DNA of 64,000 nucleotides, from positions 2,418,001 to 2,482,000 of the forward strand of contig OZ252214.1 in assembly GCA_965248935.1 (NCBI GenBank). Direction: 5' to 3'. The stretch comes from G032773895 sp965248935. GTDB lineage: Bacteria > Pseudomonadota > Gammaproteobacteria > Pseudomonadales > Cellvibrionaceae. Position numbers and translations under genes: made by a program. The notes under the pieces were generated by a model, which made no database searches, had not been told where the DNA came from, and saw only the letters and a program-made list of their open reading frames with translations. Below, one piece after another: positions 1 to 7,441 of this stretch; position 1 is the first letter of the stretch, and every line of letters starts with the position of its first letter.

Positions 1-30
1 CTGCTATCATTTCATAACTAAGGCATTGAA

Positions 31-1000
31 ATGACAGTAAAATTTACAGATAAAGTTATTAAGAAATACATCAAAGAAGGGAAGCCTGGCTATCACGGAG
101 ATGGGAACGGCCTATTTTTACGTATAAGCAAAGAGCGAACAGGCTTTTGGGTTATACGATATACAGTCCACGCCAAGAGAAGGGAAATAAGCATTGGAAG
201 CTACCCGGAAATAGCCCTAACTGAGGCAAGACTACAAGCCCTTCAAACCAAATCAAATGCTAAGAAAGGTATTGACCCTCAGGCAGAGAAAAAGCGAGGG
301 GACAAGCATGAGATGAGCACCGTTGATAATCTTGCTCAAGACTGGCTCGTCGAGTTAGAAAAAAGACTCAAACACCCGAATATTCCAAGACGGGTATATA
401 CCAAAGAAATTGCCCCTGTAATTGGAGAGCTGGCTATCGATCAAGTCAGCCCTATTGATATACGCGAAATCCTACAACGCATCTCAACCAGTAATAGACC
501 CACCATAGCCAATGATTGCCTCATGTATTGTAAGCAACTCTTTCGCCATTCTATAAAGCTTGGCTTGAGAACCTATAACCCAGCCGAAGCGTTCAGCGTA
601 AATGATGCTGGTGGTGTGGAAAAAAGCAGAAGCCGCGCGCTCAGCCTGGAAAATGGCTGAAAGAATTAAAAACCAGACGTATGACTCCGAGTACGTTTTC
701 CCGAATCGAAGAGCCAGCAAACGCTTTGGTCATATAAGCCCTGATACTGTAAATGCCGCCATTCAAAAGCTGTTTCGTGAAAAGAAAATGCCAATCGAGC
801 ATTTTACAATTCATGACCTACGAAGAACCTGCCGAAACCTCATGGCTAGTCAGGGAGGAGCTGGGCATGTTGCAGAAAGATGTTTAAATCACAAAATCAA
901 AGGTGTTGAGGGTATTTACGATAGGTATGACTATCTTGATGAAAGAAGGGAAGCATTGGAAAGTATCTCAACACTATTAACCCCCATATTGAACTACTAG
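31..1000 (+). pseudogene. P4-type tyrosine integrase, internally deleted and frameshifted
   Basis: This is the remnant of a site-specific tyrosine recombinase of the P4 family. Positions 31-660 encode the N-terminal DUF4102 DNA-binding domain (G-D-G-N-G-L-F-L-R motif) and the core-binding domain. Positions 602-1000, in another frame, encode the catalytic C-terminus with the H-D-L-R-R-T box and a terminal tyrosine in G-I-Y-D-R-Y. The part that normally links them, which carries the first catalytic arginine, is missing: the two pieces total about 310 residues, whereas the family is usually near 400. A deletion plus frame change around position 650 explains this. The gene is therefore dead and marks the left part of the window as an old island. 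Confidence 0.85.
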
Positions 1001-1499
1001 GGCTTTAGTTTTACTAACGAATATCTTTTAACCCCTTTGCTAAGCAATACTTTACAAAATTAAAAAAAGCTGGAAAATTTAATGTTGTGTTAATAGCCCT
1101 TGAGTATACTTCTTCGGCTGGAGACGTCCGGCAATTATATTTTTTAACTTTTTTACACATGAAAAAGCAGACATTTCTCACGTCTATTTCAATAGATGTG
1201 TTCCAATCGCCAAGCGGTGATAATACTTGAAAACCTTCAAAGGTATTTTACGACCTATTGAATTTGGACACCCGGCAGATACAGAGAATAATCAAAATGA
1301 TTCGTTTGTATGGTCGCGAAGATGGTTCTCTCCATTTGGTATAAGAAGTTGAAAACATTTTTGTATGTTTTTCATCGTCACATAACGTAAGTAGTTACAC
1401 ACAAGGAAGTTAGCTAAAAATCACTTATATTCTAACTATACGACATGATTCAATATATCTGAATGATAAAAAATTGGTTTTTTTTGGCACTACTTCGAC
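1001..1499. other. AT-rich stretch without a clear gene
   Basis: No convincing gene is seen. A 41-codon open stretch beginning with TTG near 1229 on the plus strand (K-T-F-K-G-I-L-R-P-I-E-F-G) has plausible protein composition. It has no strong ribosome binding site and could be a fragment of a lost gene. Confidence 0.4.
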
Positions 1500-1763
1500 A
1501 TGGATAATTTCCACCGTGAAAAAATCCAAGACAAACCCCAAAATTACTTTTTTGATGCACTGAAAGAATACATATACAAGGGGGAAGAAGCGCGTGGAAA
1601 CCTAAAACCTGGACATTACATATTAAAAAAAATGTCATTAAACTCCGACTTTAAGGGCTACATTGTAGTGATACGAATGTGGGTTTTTGAAGATAAAAAT
1701 GCTTTTGGTGAAAAAGTATTAAGCTACAAAACCATTAATGCCTATGATCAAAAAGGAGACTGA
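1500..1763 (+). CDS. Hypothetical protein, 87 aa
   Basis: This is a small protein I do not recognise, rich in Lys, Tyr and Asp/Glu. There is no signal peptide and no membrane segment. Its composition looks protein-like rather than like a random ORF, but no good Shine-Dalgarno sequence precedes the ATG. It converges on the small-protein operon that ends at 1777. It may be a genuine orphan island gene or a spurious ORF. Confidence 0.4.
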   Translation: MDNFHREKIQDKPQNYFFDALKEYIYKGEEARGNLKPGHYILKKMSLNSDFKGYIVVIRMWVFEDKNAFGEKVLSYKTINAYDQKGD

Positions 1764-1776
1764 ACAGCCTTTCTCT

Positions 1777-1875
1777 TCATTTCTTGAAGCTCTGTGCGCG
1801 GGCTATTCCTCCGGCCTGCTGTAGTTTCTTTTGTAGCTCTTCGCTTGTCTTGTCTTTTGTTGGTTTACTCGTCAT
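1777..1875 (-). CDS. Tiny basic protein, 32 aa, last gene of the small-protein operon
   Basis: This is a short Lys/Gln-rich peptide, predicted to be largely helical, starting M-T-S-K-P-T-K-D-K. Its ATG overlaps the end of the preceding gene (stop at 1865-1867), the same packed arrangement seen at two other junctions in this run. That arrangement suggests translational coupling and is the main reason for calling it a gene. I recognise no family. Confidence 0.45.
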   Translation of the reverse strand: MTSKPTKDKTSEELQKKLQQAGGIARAQSFKK

Positions 1876-2068
1876 CACTCTCTCCTGCCCCTCTCACCTC
1901 ATTTTTTACCTTGCGGCGCTCAATGTCATTGCGTGGAGCGAAGTATGGCCCTTCGTGCTTCCCGCATTCCTTTTCGATTTCTTCACCAATACCATCGTAA
2001 AGTTGATGGTTTTTATCCATGTTTATTTTGATCTGTTTAAGTTTTTCCTCAATAGATTCATTTGCCAT
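1865..2068 (-). CDS. Small charged protein with HEGPYFAPRND motif, 67 aa
   Basis: The function is unknown. An N-terminal charged helix (about residues 1-35) is followed by the motif G-I-G-E-E-I-E-K and then K-H-E-G-P-Y-F-A-P-R-N-D. The tail is acidic. The product of 2239-2454 carries the same plan, with G-L-G-E-E-I-E-K and G-G-P-L-L-G-P-R-D, so the two are paralogues. A broken third relative lies in island B near 21.1 kb. It sits 51 nt downstream of the 40-aa gene in a single-direction operon running from 3005 to 1777. No membrane segment or signal peptide is visible. Confidence 0.6.
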   Translation of the reverse strand: MANESIEEKLKQIKINMDKNHQLYDGIGEEIEKECGKHEGPYFAPRNDIERRKVKNEVRGAGESDDE

Positions 2069-2119
2069 TACTTAATCCTGCGTATGAGATGGGCCTCTGA
2101 AACCTGGGTGCAAGACCAT

Positions 2120-2242
2120 TTAATTCTTTACAGGTTTATTAAGGCTTTTTTTCATTCTATCTTTGTCGGCTCTTATCTTGCCCTTTAGCACGTTCAGCTT
2201 ATCTTTTGCCTGCTGCTTAGCGCTCTTTTTTTCGGTAGTCAT
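2120..2242 (-). CDS. Small basic coiled protein, 40 aa
   Basis: This is a Lys-rich helical peptide (M-T-T-E-K-K-S-A-K-Q-Q-A-K-D-K-L). Its ATG overlaps the TGA of the upstream gene in an ATGA arrangement at 2239-2242. That is strong context for a real, translationally coupled gene despite its size. I recognise no family. It could act with its acidic neighbours as a basic partner; that is inference from charge and operon position only. Confidence 0.5.
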   Translation of the reverse strand: MTTEKKSAKQQAKDKLNVLKGKIRADKDRMKKSLNKPVKN

Positions 2243-2454
2243 GCCGTGTCCTCATCTTTAAACTCTTTCCCTTGCTCTTCAATCTCTTTGACAAGGTCAT
2301 CAAATTCTTGTTTGTCTCGTGGCCCTAGAAGCGGCCCTCCTTTATGAACTTTTTCTATTTCCTCTCCTAAGCCCTCTTGTTCTTTAGCTCGCTCGCGGAC
2401 GGCTTTTTTTACTTGCTCCATCTTCTCTTTCACTTCTTGCTTGTATGATGTCAT
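2239..2454 (-). CDS. Small charged protein, paralogue of the 67-aa protein, 71 aa
   Basis: A predicted helical, Lys/Glu-rich N-terminus (about residues 1-40) precedes G-L-G-E-E-I-E-K-V-H and then G-G-P-L-L-G-P-R-D-K. This order matches the motif in the product of 1865-2068. I chose the ATG at 2454 because it overlaps the TGA of the upstream GNAT-like gene as ATGA (2451-2454). An in-frame start at 2481 is possible but would lie inside that gene. The 3' end also overlaps the next gene by ATGA. Function unknown. Confidence 0.6.
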   Translation of the reverse strand: MTSYKQEVKEKMEQVKKAVRERAKEQEGLGEEIEKVHKGGPLLGPRDKQEFDDLVKEIEEQGKEFKDEDTA

Positions 2455-3005
2455 TTTAAGCGCCTCGCCAAATGAGTACATTTATCCATATGGTCGTAGT
2501 ATGGAGTGTATCCTTTTCCTTTGTACAGCCTGACATGAGCCTGAGAAGCAGGTTCACATAGCCATATTTCACCAACACTGTTCAATTCTGCATAAGCATC
2601 TGCTGCGAATAAGGTTATATCAAGCATTTTACCTAAGATTGGGTTGTCTTCTGGGTTCGCTTCCATAGCGTGAACTTTAAGAATAAGGCGGTTACGTTCA
2701 AGCATCCCGTAAACGAGCCCAAGAAGCCTGTTATGTTTATGCACCGCCATATCTAGCCTCCTTGCTCCTCCGCGAGATTGATAGCGATAAAAAAGGTCTA
2801 CCCAATCCCACTCTGTGGCTCGACCGCCTTTCCATAGTTCTTTCCAGCCATTGGCAGTATTTACATCCGCCAACGTAATTCCTTTAACACTTACACCAAA
2901 TGAAGCATATTCTTCTTCAATAAACTCGTAGAGCGCTATTCTTTGTTCGTCATGGAAAGAAAGGGTTTGTCTATAAGTTAAATTGCCGTATTTTTCTGCT
3001 TCCAT
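2451..3005 (-). CDS. GNAT-like acetyltransferase domain protein
   Basis: The 184-residue protein probably adopts a GNAT fold. The C-terminal part contains H-V-R-L-Y-K-G-K-G-Y, resembling the usual motif at the end of GNAT domains (A-x-x-L-Y-x-x-x-G-F). The N-terminal half is poorly conserved and I see no clear acetyl-CoA-binding R/Q-x-x-G-x-G/A loop, so activity is uncertain. It is the first gene of an operon of four further very small genes and may modify or partner one of them. The start at 3005 has only a weak ribosome binding site. Confidence 0.5.
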   Translation of the reverse strand: MEAEKYGNLTYRQTLSFHDEQRIALYEFIEEEYASFGVSVKGITLADVNTANGWKELWKGGRATEWDWVDLFYRYQSRGGARRLDMAVHKHNRLLGLVYGMLERNRLILKVHAMEANPEDNPILGKMLDITLFAADAYAELNSVGEIWLCEPASQAHVRLYKGKGYTPYYDHMDKCTHLARRLK

Positions 3006-3480
3006 GTTTCACCACTCGTTAAATTATCAATAAAATTATTGTGGGATTTTACTCCTATCTGATAGCGCGAAATATGTCCATACGTGTACATTTGCGCCAA
3101 CCCAGCAAAGATATGACGCAAGTCACAATTATTTATATACAAAGGAGAGGCCATTTCTTTTTTCTTGGATTTCCTGATTCGCGCTTTCTTTGACTAGATT
3201 GGTACCAAATAAACCCACCCTCTATACAAAAACATCAAATCAAGCCCAAGCTAATACAATTTAGACAACCTTTAAGAGGAAACCTAACCTTACCCAACAC
3301 CAGAAAAGCAAGATTGCAAGTTGGTAACCAACTAAACCAATTGCTCTCTTGCTAGGGCTCACCCTAGAACCCATAAGGGGCATCCCCTTTAAACCCCGGC
3401 AGTTCCAAAGTCAGACTACTCTGCAATTCAATTACCTACTCGTTGTGATTTCGAAACCGGAATAATAGGATGTTTCCTTG
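3006..3480. other. Non-coding region with clustered inverted repeats
   Basis: No gene was found. The stretch contains three close inverted repeats (annotated separately at 3320-3389) just upstream of a truncated RHH-like gene. The left part (3006-3130) probably holds the promoter of the minus-strand small-protein operon. Confidence 0.5.
3320..3389. repeat. Cluster of three short palindromes
   Basis: The perfect palindrome GTTGGTAACCAAC lies at 3320-3332. Next comes the hairpin CTAGGG-ctca-CCCTAG at 3352-3367, and then AAGGGG-cat-CCCCTT at 3375-3389. Clustered hairpins beside a small RHH-like gene resemble the layout of a transfer origin in mobilisable elements. That role is an inference and no nick site is recognised. 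Confidence 0.5.
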
Positions 3481-3639
3481 ATGGTTAGTACAAAGAGAAA
3501 ACAATACCTAAAAGATTACGTCGAAACTCGTAAGCGTATTAGCATTAGTTTATCACCCTTTGATTACAACAAAATCAGCTATCTTGCCGAACTCGACCAA
3601 ACAAAGCCGACCTCATACACCCCTAGCCACACTTCTTGA
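3481..3639 (+). pseudogene. Truncated RHH/MobC-like small DNA-binding protein
   Basis: The reading frame begins M-V-S-T-K-R-K-Q-Y-L-K-D-Y-V and contains T-R-K-R-I-S-I-S-L-S, a beta strand followed by helices as in ribbon-helix-helix proteins of mobilisation modules. It then runs into sequence antisense to the AlpA-like gene and stops after 52 residues. The C-terminus appears to have been lost by a junction near 3600. The adjacent palindromes support a former relaxosome role, but this is a weak call. Confidence 0.4.
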
Positions 3640-3931
3640 TTGGCTGCCACCCAGCTAATAACCTCTCCAGCGTACCATCTCGGGTGACCTTTGGGAGATC
3701 GTTTTGTAGGTAATCTCAGTGAGTTGAGGTGTGGTGAGTGACTAAATGTTCGCTGGCATATTTGTAACTCACGCCCACATAGGCGGCTATATCTTTGGTT
3801 GACCAAAGCGTCAGGTCGAGGGTCATTTTTGCTGACACTTTCGAGTCTAGAACGACAGCGGTTAGTTCCTCTAGTTTGTTAACAATTGTGGTATCGGTAT
3901 CTGTTTGGCTCATATTGGCGACTTCTTCCAT
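3579..3931 (-). pseudogene. AlpA/MerR-like DNA-binding regulator, frameshifted (island A copy)
   Basis: This copy is clearly homologous to the intact regulator at 12499-12807. They share the D-L-T-L-W-S-T-K-D-I-A-A-Y-V-G-V helix-turn-helix and the recognition region S-Y-K-Y-A-S-E-H-L-V-T-H-H. A frame change near 3725 separates this from the C-terminal R-L-P-T-K-R-S-P-K-G-H-P-R-W-Y-A piece. AlpA-type proteins regulate excision or integrase genes in islands. The frameshift indicates that island A has lost this control. The start and a GGAG ribosome binding site (CCGGAGAGAA before the ATG in the twin) are conserved. Confidence 0.85.
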
Positions 3932-3985
3932 TTCTCTCCGGGCTGTACGTTATCGCTAAAAATAACCTTCTATACCAGTAAGAAC

Positions 3986-4004
3986 GTTTCATAGTTTTTG
4001 AAAC
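3986..4004. promoter_or_regulatory. Island operator, copy 1 (GTTTCA-N7-TGAAAC)
   Basis: This is a 19-bp palindrome with 6-bp arms, 55 bp upstream of the frameshifted AlpA-like gene. The same arms and spacing occur at 12862-12880 and 17152-17170. The flanking TTCTATRCYAGYRAGAAC is also shared with the 12.86-kb copy. Confidence 0.7.
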
Positions 4005-4024
4005 GGTTGTGAAAGTCGGAGTTG

Positions 4025-4397
4025 CTATTCCTCTTCAAGAGGGTTTTTACCAAAATAGTCGGCAACAAAAACGGGGAATGCGCTTAATACGGAAACTTCT
4101 TCTCTGGGGAAATATTCTTCAAGTTGCTGCTTAGCAATTAGAGATTGGTCGTGTATCGGTGCAGAGATGGGGTTTTTACTTATGATGAAATTAGCTTTCT
4201 TGAGATTCGCCGCCGTGAGAAAGCCCCAATGCTTGGGGGTAAGCTTCTTTGCGTCGCAGTAAATGTGCTTTCCTCGTTCGGCAGAGAGGTGTACGGCCCA
4301 CCAGTAGGCATTGGCCGCCAACTAATATGACAGAATTGTCACCCTGCACCGCCCTTAATATACTAAATAGGGTTTCTCGTGTACTCAGGTATTTCAT
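4025..4397 (-). pseudogene. Nucleotidyltransferase-like protein, frameshifted and short
   Basis: The start at 4397 follows a good AAGGGAAA ribosome binding site. The N-terminal part ends in S-V-I-L-V-G-G-Q, the G-G-Q motif typical of DUF6036-like nucleotidyltransferases that usually continue A-x-x-Y-W. The continuation A-Y-W-W-A-V-H-L-S lies in a different frame, so one indel at about 4307 breaks the gene. About 120 residues in total are present against roughly 200 expected. Such proteins are common toxin or defence components on islands, but this copy is inactive. Confidence 0.6.
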
Positions 4398-4487
4398 GGG
4401 TATTTCCCTTTGATATGTCTGTGGTAAAAGCATCACTGCATAATTGAAAAAACTAAAGTACAAACCCAATCGCTTGAGAAAGCCCAT

Positions 4488-4977
4488 GGTTGCTAGGGTT
4501 TACCCCTCTTAATGCATGAAAAAGTTGTTCAAAATCATTCAAATCTCTTCAAAGTGTGAAATCCCACCTGCCCGCAACCCTCAGTAATTCCGGGGTCTGG
4601 CGGCAAACCTCAATTTCCCTGTTAAAAAAAACCGGAAAAGCCGCAGGCGTGGGGAGGAGTGTTTTTGGCACCTCGCTTCACTTTCGGTGGAATTTCGTGA
4701 ACAGAAATGAAGCTAGAGCGGGAGCGGCTTGCAAAGCCCCGTGGCGCCTTGTTTTGGGCACTTCCAGAGGCTAGGTAGTTTTGATGTGTAATGGTGGAGA
4801 GTGTGGAGCAGCGGCTGTGTGTGAAGGCGTGAAGTTTTATGAAATGATCGAGAGCTTATTAGGCTTGTTGGTTAACTAAAAAACTAGCTTGAAATTGAAG
4901 CCATGAATATAACAAAAATACGATAATGTTCTTTTTGCTGATATTTTCAGCTATTTTCGGGGCTTGAAGTCCAAAAG
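4488..4977. other. Non-coding stretch
   Basis: No gene or clear regulatory structure is seen. A 72-codon open frame at 4556-4774 has unusual composition and no ribosome binding site, and I leave it out. Confidence 0.4.
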
Positions 4978-5403
4978 TTACTCTAAGGACTGAGACCAAT
5001 CTTCCAGAGTCAAAAGGTGTTCTACGTTGTAGAAGGCCCTGTCGTTAGTGACTAACACTACGCCCTCTGCTTTAGAGTGTGCGGCAATAAGCATATCCAT
5101 ATTACCCAGGGGCTTACCCTCTCTCTCACAAGCTGTACGAAGTTCAGCGTAGGTCTTAGCAGCTAATGAATCCCAGGGTAATATTTCTACTCTCAATAAA
5201 AACTCTTTAACTGCGATAGGAAGCTTCTTGGCTTCCGGCTTTCTTGCGACTCCCCGCAGCAATTCAGCTTCAGTGATCGCAGAAACACAAATATTAAACA
5301 TCGGCTCACGTAGCAAACGCTCACGTATCTGTATTAGTTCCCCACGAATACAGTAGCTTGCTGTATTCGTATCTAGCATGTATCGCTTTTCTTTCGTCAT
5401 CAA
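4978..5403 (-). CDS. vapC: VapC-type PIN-domain ribonuclease toxin
   Basis: This 141-residue protein is a PIN endoribonuclease that cleaves RNA (often tRNA) when its antitoxin is lost. The acidic active-site residues are visible: Asp in M-L-D-T-N-T-A-S-Y (residues 8-16), Glu in A-I-T-E-A-E-L-L-R-G (about 42-51), Asp in N-M-D-M-L-I-A-A-H (about 101-109) and Asp in V-T-N-D-R-A-F. The gene overlaps the antitoxin gene by 4 bp, the standard VapBC layout. It appears intact inside an otherwise decayed island and could therefore stabilise that DNA. Confidence 0.92.
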   Translation of the reverse strand: MMTKEKRYMLDTNTASYCIRGELIQIRERLLREPMFNICVSAITEAELLRGVARKPEAKKLPIAVKEFLLRVEILPWDSLAAKTYAELRTACEREGKPLGNMDMLIAAHSKAEGVVLVTNDRAFYNVEHLLTLEDWSQSLE

Positions 5404-5642
5404 AATAGGTCTCGTTCTTGCGGTAATTCATTATCGCGTTTAGCCATAAAATCATCAGGAATATCAATGTTATCGATCATTTCAAAGTAGTCTTTCCACG
5501 ATCCAGGTTTCCTAGAAATAACCACATCGCCTGTTTCGGGATCGCGGCGAATGAAAACCTCATCGCAATCAAATCGATAATTTGCGGGTAATCGAACGGC
5601 TTGGCTTCGGCCATTCATAAATAGTTTTGCTGTATGTCTCAT
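5400..5642 (-). CDS. vapB: VapB-type AbrB-fold antitoxin
   Basis: This is the antitoxin partner of the adjacent PIN toxin. It contains the family signature K-L-F-M-N-G-R-S-Q-A-V-R-L-P of the swapped-hairpin AbrB fold at the N-terminus, then F-I-R-R-D-P-E-T-G-D-V and the toxin-wrapping tail. I start it at 5642 (M-R-H-T-A-K-L-F), the family's usual start. The open frame extends to 5699 but the extra residues are not family-like. The product would bind the repeated operator near 5.75-5.79 kb to autoregulate the operon. Confidence 0.9.
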   Translation of the reverse strand: MRHTAKLFMNGRSQAVRLPANYRFDCDEVFIRRDPETGDVVISRKPGSWKDYFEMIDNIDIPDDFMAKRDNELPQERDLF

Positions 5643-5745
5643 ATAATTATTTATCTCCAACCGATTTGTATTTACCGCCAATTTCTTCACCATTTTCAAT
5701 AATATGTGTTCCGTCTGGATAGCTCCGGCAGAATTTTACTGCTTG

Positions 5746-5794
5746 TAATATATCGAAGTATATACCCGGAAATGTGATATATCAAGGTATATTA
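5746..5794. promoter_or_regulatory. Probable VapBC autoregulatory operator, duplicated
   Basis: Two near-identical AT-rich boxes lie upstream of vapB: ATATATCGAAGTATAT, followed about 30 bp on by GATATATCAAGGTATATT. Each is a partial inverted repeat. Position and duplication fit VapB binding sites overlapping the promoter. Confidence 0.5.
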
Positions 5795-5944
5795 ATATGT
5801 GTTTATAGTGACAACTCGAAGACGTGCAGCTTGCCCATAATCCCAATGATCTTGCAGGGTTGTCCAGTCACTCGCAAAATGTGGTATCTGTATCGAGTCC
5901 GCCAAAGAACATCTAAATCAATATTTAAAAACCACTGACTGATT

Positions 5945-6064
5945 ATGCCAATAGAATTTCTCACAGAAGAACAGAGAGAGCTGGGCACCTTTCTTCCAGA
6001 TCCAACAGGTGTGCCATCCACGGTTATACATTTTATGCAACGATGGGATCAAGCTTTCCTTTGA
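5945..6064 (+). pseudogene. Possible transposase N-terminal fragment
   Basis: A 39-residue frame begins M-P-I-E-F-L-T-E-E-Q-R-E, which resembles the first residues of Tn3-family transposases (M-P-x-x-F-L-T-E-E-Q-R). The rest of any such gene is absent, and the similarity is short enough to be chance. Confidence 0.25.
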
Positions 6065-6393
6065 CTGTTGTAGTGTCGCTCTTGGCTTTCTGAAATTTTG
6101 CGATACTGCTAAGGTCTGATACTCCGATGTGCGTGTGTGCCCCCACGTCTTGAGCCAATGCTTCAACAACGGTCATGAGATCTGCGAGCAACTTCAGCAC
6201 GTTATCAGAGCTTATTGCCCAGGTGTATTTGACTGGCTTCAATGTGATGTTTCTCACCTGCAAAGGTTTCTTTCAAATTTTGAATGGTTTCGGTGTAGTT
6301 TTCACATTCGTCTGTTATGTTGTTTGAAGTACTTCGAATCCAGTCACCATCACCAGTTGCACGTTGGTAAACGTTTTTACTTTGCATAATCAA
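6033..6393 (-). pseudogene. Phage tail/baseplate-associated protein, frameshifted
   Basis: Two minus-strand frames join into one protein. Positions 6393-6205 give the N-terminus ending in S-Q-I-H-L-G-N-K. Another frame continues S-D-N-V-L-K-L-L-A-D-L and G-A-H-T-H-I-G-V down to 6033. The I-H-L-G and A-H-T-H elements are typical of phage baseplate or spike-associated proteins. The frame break lies near 6210. It is the last recognisable piece of the phage remnant, downstream of the spike-like gene at 6427. Confidence 0.55.
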
Positions 6394-6426
6394 TAAATCA
6401 TCTGCGTTTAACGCAGGTAATACTGT

Positions 6427-6774
6427 CTATTCTACGATAATAGAACGAATAAATGGTTTGCTGGGTAAACCCATAATGAAACCCAGCTCAACCAGCGTAT
6501 CTTTTTTGGGAAAACCAAATACACCACGGTTATCACCACATGCAGTGGCAGGTAATGGTATTTTTTGAAAAACAGGGAATTCGTTGTTTATCTGGCCTTG
6601 GGCATCCAGCAATTGAATGTCAACACAATACAGAGGTTCATTGTCTGTAGACTGTCCACCAGAGATTGCACCGGGAGTAGAAACAATTTTTCCCCACTGC
6701 GGCAGGTGTACGTGCGAATGAATTTCAGGAAAAATCCGTTTAATAATGCGCTTAATTGCAGAATTAATTTTCAT
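6427..6774 (-). CDS. Phage baseplate/spike OB-domain-like protein
   Basis: The 115-residue protein looks like the OB-fold domain of phage baseplate spike proteins (gpV/Gp5 type). It contains Q-W-G-K-I-V-S-T-P-G, then T-A-C-G-D-N-R-G-V-F-G-F-P-K-K-D-T-L-V-E-L-G-F, a pattern seen where these domains describe a beta barrel. The open frame is intact and slightly overlaps the gene before it. It belongs to the decayed tail cluster, so function is unlikely without the remainder of the particle genes. Confidence 0.5.
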   Translation of the reverse strand: MKINSAIKRIIKRIFPEIHSHVHLPQWGKIVSTPGAISGGQSTDNEPLYCVDIQLLDAQGQINNEFPVFQKIPLPATACGDNRGVFGFPKKDTLVELGFIMGLPSKPFIRSIIVE

Positions 6775-7190
6775 TTTTCCCCCACGGGTTTACAGACCAG
6801 CTAACGGTCATTATTGTCTCCACCAGGTGTACTTCAGTGAGTATTGCACCGTTATAATTTACTCCAGGACGTAGCGCTGGAATGGCAGGTAGTTTTGCTG
6901 TCGATGTGACGCCGGGAACCGTCTCCCAAGTGTGGTCAATTTGCACGGGCTTTTCAGCCCATATTGAATCGCTCCAGGAGCCCACAAATACGGTGCCATC
7001 ATCGAGTTGAGTCCAAATAAATTTTGGGATTTGAAACACCGTTGCGAGCGCATCCATGGCGTAGTAACCACTGCCGATTGAATAAAAGGCAGCAGACGAA
7101 ATTGTTTTATATTTTTTGGAGCCCGTAGGTAAAGTAAACGTTAAGCCGGTTTTATTTGATATTTCTGATAGGTTGGCGAAACGAGGGTTT
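6764..7190 (-). pseudogene. Phage tail protein, 5' end removed by an IS relic
   Basis: The C-terminal part of a phage structural protein is recognisable by F-I-W-T-Q-L-D-D-G-T-V-F-V-G-S-W-S-D-S, similar to hub or late-control proteins. Its reading frame runs into IS3-family sequence at about 7190, so the N-terminus is missing. The 3' end overlaps the start of the spike-like gene at 6774, a layout typical of a tail operon. The exact tail protein is not certain. Confidence 0.5.
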
Positions 7191-7441
7191 GTCCAAAGCA
7201 TGAATCGTCCGAGGAGAATGAACGATAATGCCCATATGGAATCATTCTTTGCAAACTTTAAGGCAGAGCGAATACATCGTAAGCCTGAATTCATATGTGA
7301 AAAGACGCTTCGCGGCGTAATTACTGAATATATTGGGTTTTACAATAATAGGCGTTTACATTCATCGATAGGCTATTTACCGCCTGAAGAATATGAGCGT
7401 AAAATGAGTTAACAAAAGGGTGTGTGCAAAAGCGGGTCAAA
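7186..7441 (+). mobile_element. IS3-family insertion sequence, 3' remnant
   Basis: Only the end of the OrfB transposase survives. It has F-V-Q-S-M-N-R-P and D-N-A-H-M-E-S-F-F-A-N-F-K-A-E, which includes the last catalytic Glu of the DDE triad. Then come Y-N-N-R-R-L-H-S-S-I-G-Y and a normal stop at 7410-7412. The likely right terminus lies just after, around GTGTGTGCAAAAGCGGGTCA. The element sits between a truncated tail gene on one side and the truncated capsid gene on the other. Deletions starting from it probably removed the intervening phage genes. Confidence 0.85.

Noticed and set aside
1784..2188. Hydrophobic 134-codon plus-strand frame
   Set aside because: It is antisense to the small-protein operon, and its apparent membrane segments come from complementing Lys/Glu codons.
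4556..4774. 72-codon frame upstream of vapC
   Set aside because: No start signal and Arg/Trp/Gly-rich composition typical of a random frame.
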